Below, in pieces: positions 1-5,916 of a stretch of DNA of 18,759 bases. The position numbers were made by a program, and so were the translations under genes. The notes beneath the pieces were generated by a model that saw nothing but the letters and a program-made list of their open reading frames with translations, did not search any database and had not been told where the DNA came from. How positions within the stretch are numbered: the stretch's first letter is position 1; each line of letters opens with the position of its first letter. Origin of the DNA: UMGS1613 sp963616135 (GTDB lineage: Bacteria > Bacillota_I > Bacilli_A > RF39 > UBA660); the NCBI GenBank assembly GCA_963616135.1, contig CAVEJT010000019.1, positions 1-18,759 on the forward strand, written 5' to 3'.

Positions 1-334
1 GTTTATATGAAAACTCTATATTTAATAAATATAAAAATCCTCCAAGAATTATACTTGTTATATATAAATATAATATATTGATTAAAGTATATTTAATATT
101 TTCGTATTTAAACGTTATTATTACCATTAATATACTTATTATTAATTTAAATATAAATAAAAGAAAACTATTAATATTAAAAAATAGAAATAGTATACTT
201 ATTCCACCTACAAAAGCTCCTAATATTATTCTTTTTATATTAACTTTTCTTTTTAATACAATAGATACAGTAAGTAATAAAATAAAATCTATAAAGAAAT
301 TCAATATCATTACCAAATCTAAATACACTTTCAT
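1..334 (-). CDS. spoIIGA: SpoIIGA, sigma-E processing peptidase (N-terminal part, cut by window edge)
   Basis: Reading the minus strand from the ATG at 334-332 gives an uninterrupted frame of 111 codons to the window edge. It begins MKVYLDLVMILNFFIDF, continues with LKRKVNIKRIILGAFVGG and has IILGGFLYLLNIEFSYK near the edge. This is the N-terminal membrane half of SpoIIGA: the opening Tyr-Leu-Asp with LNFFIDF, the basic loop before LGAFVGG, and the GGFLYLL helix are family hallmarks. About four hydrophobic helices are visible; the C-terminal aspartyl-protease domain lies outside. In spore formers SpoIIGA is the membrane protease that activates pro-sigma-E in the mother cell, and sigE usually follows, so sigE is expected just left of this window. 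A GGTGATAG ribosome-binding site precedes the ATG. The assignment rests on recognising the family by eye. Confidence 0.85.
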   Translation of the reverse strand, partial: MKVYLDLVMILNFFIDFILLLTVSIVLKRKVNIKRIILGAFVGGISILFLFFNINSFLLFIFKLIISILMVIITFKYENIKYTLINILYLYITSIILGGFLYLLNIEFSYK

Positions 335-355
335 ACTATCACCAATATAATTATA
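332..355 (-). promoter_or_regulatory. Putative spoIIGA promoter -10 and ribosome-binding site
   Basis: On minus, TATAAT (355-350) is followed 16 bases later by the spoIIGA ATG, with GGTGATAG between. No good -35 is present at 17 bases; that position falls inside the exonuclease terminator stem. A partial Spo0A-box-like CGACA lies in the same stem (382-378). A poor -35 would be compatible with activator-dependent transcription, as known for B. subtilis spoIIG, but that is inference. Confidence 0.45.
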
Positions 356-384
356 AAAAAAAACAACATATTAATTATGTCGTT
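352..384 (-). terminator. Intrinsic terminator after the exonuclease gene
   Basis: On minus, AACGACATA (384-376) pairs with TATGTTGTT (370-362) through nine base pairs including one G-U, with a five-base loop, and is followed by a long T run. It starts just beyond the exonuclease stop and ends where the spoIIGA -10 begins. Confidence 0.85.
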
Positions 385-386
385 TT

Positions 387-986
387 TTATTTTCTAATTA
401 CTATAAATGGATATTTATATAAATCTTTTAATGTTTTAAAATTATTTAACATTAATTTCTTTATCATTTTTGTAAAAATTAAGGCTGTTCCCTCTGAATC
501 ATAATCGGCTCTATGATGTTTATCTTCATCCCATGGTATTTCATATCTTTTTACTAAAGTAGCTAAATTATGATACCTTTCCTTTGATTCTAAATACCTA
601 GATAACCCCAATGTATCTATAACAGTATTTTTAAATATTCCAAAATTATATTTAGTATAAGCAAGTTCAATAAATGATATATCAAATTTGGCATTATGAG
701 CTACCATAGGTGCATCTCCTACCCATTCCATAAAGGATTTAACACCTTCTTCTTCATTTCTCTTTCCTTTTAACATTTCATTATTTATTCCTGTTATACC
801 TATTATTTCTTCACTTAATATTTTATCTGGTTTAATGAGTTCATCATATCTATCTATTATAGTTCCGTTTTTTATTTTTACAGCGCCTATCTCTATTATT
901 GTATCCCCAGAATTAGGATAAAGACCTGTTGTTTCTAAATCAAATACTACATATGTTTCTTCTAAAAGAGTTTTTTCTTTAATCAT
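387..986 (-). CDS. Stand-alone DEDDh 3'-5' exonuclease, PolC/DnaQ-like
   Basis: This 199-residue protein is a single DEDDh exonuclease domain. Exo I is FDLETTG (D16, E18), exo II is AHNAKFDISF (D102), and exo III has HHRADYD (H158, D163), so all five metal and catalytic residues are present. The closest resemblance by eye is the exonuclease domain inserted in Gram-positive PolC (DTIIEIGAVKIKNG, then VIDTLGLSRYL and HNLATLVKRYE), but there is no polymerase domain on either side. The last 30 residues carry no motif I know. It may act as a proofreading-type nuclease or in repair; the substrate cannot be told. A strong GGAGG site lies close upstream of the ATG at 986. No separate promoter is visible: the 6S-like RNA ends about 15 bases upstream of the start codon, so expression may depend on read-through from that RNA's promoter. 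Confidence 0.88.
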   Translation of the reverse strand: MIKEKTLLEETYVVFDLETTGLYPNSGDTIIEIGAVKIKNGTIIDRYDELIKPDKILSEEIIGITGINNEMLKGKRNEEEGVKSFMEWVGDAPMVAHNAKFDISFIELAYTKYNFGIFKNTVIDTLGLSRYLESKERYHNLATLVKRYEIPWDEDKHHRADYDSEGTALIFTKMIKKLMLNNFKTLKDLYKYPFIVIRK

Positions 987-1000
987 ACTTCCTCCATATT

Positions 1001-1176
1001 AAAAAGTGCCAAAAGACCGACATCCCGAATCGAATAAAACCTAGTCTCCCAGGTGGGCATCACATCATAACTTTTAGGAGCCTTAGTAAACTCTAAGTTT
1101 TCGACACCAGCTACGAATTAGATTCCCTATATTTTCGATTAGTAGGTTTTTCATAAGGATTATCGAATCTTTCAGC
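1001..1176 (-). ncRNA. ssrS: 6S-like RNA (SsrS/BsrA type)
   Basis: A non-coding interval of about 176 nt has its own strong promoter and a structure typical of 6S RNA, which mimics an open promoter and binds RNA polymerase holoenzyme. The predicted 5' end GCTGAAAGATT (1176-1166) pairs with GGTCTTTTGGC at the 3' end (1018-1008) without mismatch, counting G-U pairs. The helix continues GATA/TGTC and TCC/GGA after single-base bulges. An inner helix AAAACCTA/TAGGTTTT encloses a large asymmetric bubble, followed by an apical part with GGTG/CACC pairing and a small CTTAG/CTAAG hairpin. A T run follows the terminal helix. In B. subtilis, as I recall, the 6S-1 gene lies downstream of hisS-aspS, as here. 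A 5' UTR element controlling the exonuclease is the main alternative. Confidence 0.72.
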
Positions 1177-1182
1177 ATATTA

Positions 1183-1211
1183 ATTATATCATGTTTTAAA
1201 AACTAGTTCAA
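1183..1211 (-). promoter_or_regulatory. Promoter of the 6S-like RNA
   Basis: On minus, TTGAAC (1211-1206) and TATAAT (1188-1183) are separated by exactly 17 bases. This is a near-consensus housekeeping promoter. Six bases after the -10 comes the G at 1176, which is exactly the first base of the long terminal helix, so promoter and RNA structure independently give the same 5' end. Confidence 0.85.
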
Positions 1212-1216
1212 GCAAA

Positions 1217-1240
1217 ATTAAAAGAGATTTTTAATCTCTT
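1217..1240 (-). terminator. Terminator of the SPFH gene
   Basis: On minus, AAGAGATT (1240-1233), a three-base loop and AATCTCTT (1229-1222) form a perfect eight-pair stem followed by TTAATTTT. The 5' arm overlaps the last two bases of the gene's stop codon (1241-1239). The -35 of the 6S promoter lies only a few bases further on. Confidence 0.85.
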
Positions 1241-2411
1241 ATAATTGATTACCACAATTCATACAGAATTTTGCACCATCTGCTACTTTCTCACCACATT
1301 TAGTACAAAATCTTTCTTTTGCCTCTTCTGGTCTTTTTGTTCCACATTGCTCACAGAACTTACCAGTTATTGTATTACCACAATTTGGACATTTAACTCC
1401 ATCTTCTTTTTTTATATCTTGTGGTTTCATATATTCTGGTTTATTTGAAGAAATACCACCAATAGCATTACCTGCTGCCATATTCATCATTCCAATACCC
1501 ATCATACCAGTTGCAGCACCATTAGCATTATTAGCAGCACCTTTCAAAGCTTCTCCAAAAGATCCAGTAAGAACACCTTGTTGTTGATATTGATCTCCAC
1601 CAATTTCGTAATTATCAATTTTAGTTTGAGATTCTTCATCAAGTGATACAGGTTCAACAGCAAATGAAATTAATTGAATACCTCTATTTCTAATATTTTG
1701 ATCAAAAACATTTTCATCCATTATCTTCTTAATTTCATCTGTTTTATTTTGAAGATCTAAAACTTCAATTTTGTGTTCATCACTACCAAGACTATTCATA
1801 ACGTTTGCAAAAGAAGCAACTACCTCTGAATGCATTTGTTCTTCTAATTCTTGTTTTTTATAAACTTCTGAAGTTCCAGCTATACTCTTCATAAATAAAA
1901 ATGGATCACAAATTTTAAAAGTATATGTACCATGACATCTAACTCTTACACTCATACCTATATAAGAATTAGTTCTAGCATTCATTATTGGATGTCCCCA
2001 ATCCTTATACATAATAGGTGTTGAAGTACCAAACTTATTATTTATTATTTCTTTAGTATTAAAGAAAAATACAGCTTGTTCTTTAGCAGAAGCACCATCA
2101 TAAGTAAATCTTTGCCACATTTCTTTAAACATTCCACCAAATTGTCCAGCAAATAATGATGGAGTTGAAGATGAATCAAAAGTAAATACTCCTTCTTCTG
2201 CAGATGCATCTAATATACGACCATTATCATATATTATTGCACATTGTCCAGGTCCTACTATTATAGTTGAACCATTAGATATTACACCTGTTGGTGTAGT
2301 CTTTTTAACCATTAATGTGTCATTATCTAAATCTTCACATCTAATGGCCTCTTTCCATTGATCGTGTAATGTACTACCTACAGCACTTACAGCAGCTCTT
2401 ATTAGTCCCAT
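1239..2411 (-). CDS. SPFH-domain protein with C-terminal zinc ribbons (YdjI / virion-core-protein-like)
   Basis: This 390-residue protein starts with the YdjI-type N-terminus (MGLIRAAVSAVGSTLHDQWK) and carries an SPFH/band-7-like core over about residues 30-280. A Gly/Ala/Met-rich linker (about 285-325) follows, then two Cys4 zinc ribbons: CPNCG...FCEQCG and FCTKCG...FCMNCG. No transmembrane helix is evident, so attachment to membrane would be peripheral or through partners. In B. subtilis YdjI works with the PspA homologue LiaH/YdjF-YdjG type envelope-stress systems; I see no PspA gene here, so the role (membrane scaffold or stress response) is inferred from the family. It is a single-gene unit with its own promoter and terminator, and GGGATGA precedes the ATG at 2411. 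Confidence 0.85.
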   Translation of the reverse strand: MGLIRAAVSAVGSTLHDQWKEAIRCEDLDNDTLMVKKTTPTGVISNGSTIIVGPGQCAIIYDNGRILDASAEEGVFTFDSSSTPSLFAGQFGGMFKEMWQRFTYDGASAKEQAVFFFNTKEIINNKFGTSTPIMYKDWGHPIMNARTNSYIGMSVRVRCHGTYTFKICDPFLFMKSIAGTSEVYKKQELEEQMHSEVVASFANVMNSLGSDEHKIEVLDLQNKTDEIKKIMDENVFDQNIRNRGIQLISFAVEPVSLDEESQTKIDNYEIGGDQYQQQGVLTGSFGEALKGAANNANGAATGMMGIGMMNMAAGNAIGGISSNKPEYMKPQDIKKEDGVKCPNCGNTITGKFCEQCGTKRPEEAKERFCTKCGEKVADGAKFCMNCGNQL

Positions 2412-2446
2412 TAAATCATCCCTTCTAGTATATACATACTAATTAC

Positions 2447-2475
2447 ATTATATAACAATTTTTTTATAAAATCAA
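2447..2475 (-). promoter_or_regulatory. Promoter of the SPFH gene
   Basis: On minus, TTGATT (2475-2470) and TATAAT (2452-2447) are 17 bases apart, about 35 bases before the start codon. The -35 overlaps the TGA stop (2474-2472) of the DUF1003 gene, so the two genes abut with no spacer. Confidence 0.75.
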
Positions 2476-2969
2476 TTTTTTTCATTATTTATTTTATCTA
2501 ATATTTCATTTTGCTTTTTTAGTATTAAATCCATTTTATCGTGCAACTCTTCTAATATTAATTCACTTTTTATATTAGTTTTATAATCATTTGTACTTTT
2601 TAAACTTTCTTTTTTTGCTTCTCTATTTTGACTCATCATAATTATTGGAGCTTGAATAGCAGCTATACAAGATAATATTAAATTAAGTAAAATAAATGGA
2701 TAATCATCTACTCCACTAAATACAATAGTATTTAATATCATCCAAAGTATTAAAAAAGTACAAAAACCTATTATAAATCCCCAAGAACCTGCAATTTGTG
2801 TAAGTTTATCTGCTACTTTTTCTCCAATATTTCTATTTTCTTCTTTATCTACATTAACTGCTATAGGTTCATCAATAAGCATATCAAGTAATTCTTCATA
2901 ATTTTTTTCTGTATCACTATTAGTTTTATTCAATATAGTTCTAACTAATTTTTCTTTATTCCTTCTCAT
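2472..2969 (-). CDS. DUF1003 family membrane protein
   Basis: The 165-residue protein matches the DUF1003 family. The conserved stretch is ADKLTQIAGSWGFIIGF, then a first hydrophobic helix with LILWMILN, a short loop with DDYPFILLNL, a second helix, and the signature IQAPIIMMSQNREAKK. The last part (DYKTNIKSELILEELHDKMD) is a predicted amphipathic or coiled-coil region, also typical. The N-terminal 55 residues are charged and presumably cytoplasmic. The biochemical function of DUF1003 is not established. The stop codon is TGA. The start is fixed by GGTGA four bases before the ATG at 2969. Length is normal for the family, and it appears to be transcribed from its own promoter overlapping the aspS terminator. 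Confidence 0.88.
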   Translation of the reverse strand: MRRNKEKLVRTILNKTNSDTEKNYEELLDMLIDEPIAVNVDKEENRNIGEKVADKLTQIAGSWGFIIGFCTFLILWMILNTIVFSGVDDYPFILLNLILSCIAAIQAPIIMMSQNREAKKESLKSTNDYKTNIKSELILEELHDKMDLILKKQNEILDKINNEKN

Positions 2970-2984
2970 ACTATCACCATACTA

Positions 2985-2990
2985 ATTATA
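2985..2990 (-). promoter_or_regulatory. -10 element of the DUF1003 gene
   Basis: TATAAT on minus lies 15 bases before the start codon, immediately after the aspS terminator T run. The best -35 match falls in the terminator hairpin and is weak. The arrangement TTATAATTA-N-TATGGTGATAGTATG is nearly the same as in front of spoIIGA. Confidence 0.5.
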
Positions 2991-2994
2991 ACAT

Positions 2995-3022
2995 AAAAAA
3001 AAAGTTTGATAAACAAACTTTT
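2995..3022 (-). terminator. Terminator of aspS
   Basis: On minus, AAAAGTTTG (3022-3014), a five-base loop and CAAACTTTT (3008-3000) form a nine-pair stem followed by a T run. The 5' arm overlaps the aspS stop codon (3023-3021). Confidence 0.9.
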
Positions 3023-4334
3023 AAGGATTTAATCTATTAGGTCCTCTAAATATAAATTGTGCCTCTTTTATACTCATTCCTAAAAGTAACATAGTCATTC
3101 TATCTACTCCAAGTGCGAAACCACCATGTGGAGGACATCCATATTTAAAGAATTGTAAGTAAAATTCTACATCCTTACCTAAACCTTTTTCTTTAGCATT
3201 TTCTACTAATTTATCATATCTATGTTCTCTTTGAGCTCCTGATGTTATCTCTGTACCTCTCCATATTAAATCATAACCTTGTAATTTACCTTCTTCATCT
3301 CTCATATGATAAAAAGGTCTTTTAGTTGCTGCATAATCAGTAATAAACATAAACTCACTATTATATGCTTCTAGAGCTAATTTATAAGTTAATTTTTCTG
3401 CTTCTGCATTCATATCTCCAATATCATGTTCTGGTATTTCAAATCCATACCTTTTATTTAATTCTTGATATAAATCTTTTAATTTTAAACGTGGGAATGG
3501 TTTAGTAGGAATTATTACTTCCTTACCAAATACTTCCTTTATTCTCTCTCCATAAATCTCTTTTACTTTAGAAAGACCTGCAATAAGTAAATCTTCCTCA
3601 AAATCCATAACATCAGTATAACTATCTATATAAGAAAATTCTAAATCAAAAGAAGTAAATTCTGTAGCATGCCTATTTGTATTAGAATTTTCAGCTCTAA
3701 AACATGGAGCCACTTCAAATACCTTAGACATTCCTGCTGCCATTGCCATTTGTTTGTAGAATTGTGGAGATTGAGCTAAATAAGCACTTCTATCAAAATA
3801 CTTTACTTCAAATACTTCACTTCCAGATTCACTTGCTGCACCTATTAATTTTGGAGTATGTATCTCTGTAAAATTATCTTTATATAAAAATTCTCTCATA
3901 GCCTCTGCAAAACAAGATTCTACTTGTCGAGCTAACATATTTTTTTCATTTCTTAAGTCTAACCATCTATAATCTAATCTAGTATCAATATTAACACCAT
4001 CTAAATTATTATAATCAAATGGTAGTGGTGAAGCTAAACTTGTAATCTCTATAGAATCTGGAATTAACTCCATACCACCTAACTTTACTGCATCATTTGC
4101 TTTTAATATACCATTTACTTTAATAGTACTATCAACAGTTACATTAGACATAATTTCTAATAATTCTTTATTACTTTCTTCACTTTTTTCAATAGTCATT
4201 TGTAATTTACCAGTAGAATCTCTAAGTATTACAAACATAACCCATTTCTTATCTCTTATAGTATCTACAAATCCACTAAAAGAAATATTTTTATCTAAAT
4301 ATTTTTCTAATTCATTAACATATACCTTTTTCAT
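3021..4334 (-). CDS. aspS: Aspartyl-tRNA synthetase, archaeal/eukaryotic type (Asp-tRNA(Asn) ligase subfamily)
   Basis: A 437-residue class II synthetase. The N-terminal OB-fold anticodon domain spans about residues 1-105 (SGFVDTIRDKKWVMFVILRD). The catalytic domain includes motif 2 (FRAENSNTNRHATEFTSFD) and motif 3 (PPHGGFALGVDRMTMLLLG), and the protein ends FRGPNRLNP. It lacks the roughly 120-residue GAD insertion of ordinary bacterial AspRS (near 590 residues), so it belongs to the short archaeal-like subfamily, often non-discriminating and charging tRNA-Asn as well. By hand alignment the site that is Trp in discriminating and His in non-discriminating archaeal enzymes is Asp/Thr here, so specificity is unclear. 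The upstream T-box with a GAC specifier supports aspartate. The start follows GGAGG at normal spacing. Confidence 0.93.
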   Translation of the reverse strand: MKKVYVNELEKYLDKNISFSGFVDTIRDKKWVMFVILRDSTGKLQMTIEKSEESNKELLEIMSNVTVDSTIKVNGILKANDAVKLGGMELIPDSIEITSLASPLPFDYNNLDGVNIDTRLDYRWLDLRNEKNMLARQVESCFAEAMREFLYKDNFTEIHTPKLIGAASESGSEVFEVKYFDRSAYLAQSPQFYKQMAMAAGMSKVFEVAPCFRAENSNTNRHATEFTSFDLEFSYIDSYTDVMDFEEDLLIAGLSKVKEIYGERIKEVFGKEVIIPTKPFPRLKLKDLYQELNKRYGFEIPEHDIGDMNAEAEKLTYKLALEAYNSEFMFITDYAATKRPFYHMRDEEGKLQGYDLIWRGTEITSGAQREHRYDKLVENAKEKGLGKDVEFYLQFFKYGCPPHGGFALGVDRMTMLLLGMSIKEAQFIFRGPNRLNP

Positions 4335-4349
4335 AATTCCTCCTCATAT

Positions 4350-4536
4350 AAAAAATCCATGAAATACAAGGACGAATTGATCGTGGTACCACCTTGCTTC
4401 ATAGATTTATCTATCTTTATACCTTTAACGCAGTAATGCGATTATTATACATTTGATGTCTTCTATACATATACCTATTAGTTTACACCTACCACTAATT
4501 CTCTTTTAAAGTACTATATATATACTCCTTCAAACA
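4350..4536 (-). promoter_or_regulatory. T-box riboswitch of aspS, Asp (GAC) specifier
   Basis: The leader holds the classic T-box sequence AAGGTGGTACCACG (4395-4382). A Stem I-like region upstream includes the AGAGAATTAGTGG element and a specifier loop reading GAAGACATC, with GAC (Asp) at 4460-4458. Downstream, ATGAA and GCAAGG (4403-4392) pair with CCTTGT and TTCAT to form a terminator hairpin ending in a T run at 4355-4350, competing with the T-box antiterminator. Uncharged tRNA-Asp would therefore allow read-through into aspS. hisS has no T-box of its own in front of it. Confidence 0.92.
4352..4404 (-). terminator. Regulated terminator of the aspS T-box leader
   Basis: The 5' arm CTATGAAGCAAGG (4404-4392) pairs with CCTTGTATTTCATGG (4372-4358), with a two-base bulge and one G-U pair, and is followed by six T. 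It shares sequence with the T-box, as required for mutually exclusive antitermination. Confidence 0.85.
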
Positions 4537-4542
4537 AATACA

Positions 4543-4571
4543 ATTATATTTTATCATTTTTTTTAAATAAA
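4543..4571 (-). promoter_or_regulatory. Probable promoter of the aspS leader
   Basis: TATAAT on minus (4548-4543) with a weak TTTATT -35 (4571-4566) at 17 bases lies between the hisS stop and the T-box leader. Transcription starting near 4536 would yield the whole leader. Read-through from hisS is also possible. Confidence 0.5.
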
Positions 4572-4581
4572 ATCTAGTTTT

Positions 4582-5856
4582 TTATCCTTCAATTAATTTT
4601 TCATCTAAAAAATCTATTAATTCTTCTTCTTTTATTTTATATTCTTCCTTTGTTTTATTATTTTTTAGAGTTAATATATTAGATTGTCTTTCATCCTCAC
4701 CTACTATAATTACATATTTAGAATTAAATTTATCAGCACATTTAAAATTATTTTTCAAATTTCTATTATTATAATCCATGTCTACTATAAAACCATTAAG
4801 TCTAAGCTCCATAGTCAAATGAGTAGCATATTCCTTATCACAATCACTCATAGGAATTACGTATAAATCTATACCATTTACTACAGGTAAATCAACTTTT
4901 TCATATTCAAGAGCCGTCATAAGTCTTTCCACACCCATAGCAAATCCAACACCACATGTTTTTGGTCCATCTAATACCTCTACTAAGTTATCGTATCTTC
5001 CCCCACCACATAAAACATTTTGACTACCAAAGCCTTCTACATTTGCTTCTACTTCAAATACTGTATGAGTATAATAATCAAGTCCTCTAACTAAATTAGT
5101 ATTAACTACATATTCTATATGCATAGATTCTAAATACTTCTTTACAGCTTCAAAATGTTTTTTAGATTCTTCATTTAAATAATCTATAGTTTTTGGAGCA
5201 TTTTTCATTATTTCTTTATTAGCATCCACTTTACAATCTAATATTCTTAATGGATTTTTATTAAATCTTTCTTGACAATCTTCACATAAATCATTTAGAT
5301 AAGGTCTAAAATATTCTATTAAAGCATTTCTATATTTATCTCTTGATTCTCTATCACCTAATGTATTTATATTTACCTTTATTCCTTTAAGTCCCAATAA
5401 TTTATACATATTAACTGGAATACTAATAACTTCTGCATCCATAATAGGATCAGGAGTACCAAATACTTCAACACCAAATTGATAAAATTCTCTAAATCTA
5501 CCTGATTGTGGACGCTCATATCTAAACATAGGTCCATAATACCATGCTTTAACTGGCATACTGCGATTACCATACATTTTATTTTCAATAAAGCTTCTTA
5601 CTATAGCTGCAGTTCCCTCAGGACGAAGTGTTATAGGTCTATCTCCTCTATCTTTAAAATCATATGTTTCTTTTGTTACTATATCTGTAGTTTCTCCTAC
5701 ACCCCTATGAAATAAATTGCTAGATTCAAATATAGGAGTTCTCATGTACTCATAATTATATTTTTCCATTAATCCTTCCATAAGTTCTTCTACATATAAC
5801 AATCTCTTACCATAATCACCATATACATCATATGTACCTTTTGCTTTTTGAATCAC
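4582..5856 (-). CDS. hisS: Histidyl-tRNA synthetase
   Basis: A 424-residue class II synthetase of normal length. It opens with IQKAKGTYDVYGDYGKRL. Motif 1 lies around residues 35-85. Motif 2 reads FRYERPQSGRFREFYQFGVE. The HisRS-specific peptide is LVRGLDYYTHTVFE, followed by GGGRYDNLVEVLDG and motif 3 (GVGFAMGVERLM), with the C-terminal alpha/beta anticodon-binding domain over about residues 325-424. The start codon is GTG at 5856-5854, supported by GGAAGTGA just upstream; no in-frame ATG is close. It charges tRNA-His in the cytoplasm. The gene has its own promoter right behind the stop of the PerM-family gene, and is followed by the aspS T-box leader. HisS next to AspS is the usual order in Bacillota. 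Confidence 0.97.
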   Translation of the reverse strand: MIQKAKGTYDVYGDYGKRLLYVEELMEGLMEKYNYEYMRTPIFESSNLFHRGVGETTDIVTKETYDFKDRGDRPITLRPEGTAAIVRSFIENKMYGNRSMPVKAWYYGPMFRYERPQSGRFREFYQFGVEVFGTPDPIMDAEVISIPVNMYKLLGLKGIKVNINTLGDRESRDKYRNALIEYFRPYLNDLCEDCQERFNKNPLRILDCKVDANKEIMKNAPKTIDYLNEESKKHFEAVKKYLESMHIEYVVNTNLVRGLDYYTHTVFEVEANVEGFGSQNVLCGGGRYDNLVEVLDGPKTCGVGFAMGVERLMTALEYEKVDLPVVNGIDLYVIPMSDCDKEYATHLTMELRLNGFIVDMDYNNRNLKNNFKCADKFNSKYVIIVGEDERQSNILTLKNNKTKEEYKIKEEELIDFLDEKLIEG

Positions 5857-5882
5857 AAAATCACTTCCTTAAATTTCTTTAT

Positions 5883-5911
5883 ATTATATATTTTTTTATA
5901 TTAAAAATCAA
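5883..5911 (-). promoter_or_regulatory. Promoter of hisS
   Basis: On minus, TTGATT (5911-5906) and TATAAT (5888-5883) are separated by 17 bases, in the 60-base gap between the PerM-family gene and hisS. The leader would be about 20 bases and has no room for a T-box. Confidence 0.7.
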
Positions 5912-5916
5912 TATTA

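Noticed and set aside
78..350. Plus-strand open frame of 90 codons
   Set aside because: It is antisense to the spoIIGA frame, which has recognisable family motifs and a ribosome-binding site; the plus frame is a low-complexity Ile/Asn/Leu-rich shadow.
1245..1448. Plus-strand frame opposite the zinc ribbons of the SPFH gene
   Set aside because: It is the complement of the Cys-rich ribbons and linker, with no ribosome-binding site.
5857..5916. Possible second T-box, for hisS
   Set aside because: The gap before hisS is only 60 bases, contains no GGTGGTACC-like sequence, and holds a simple promoter.
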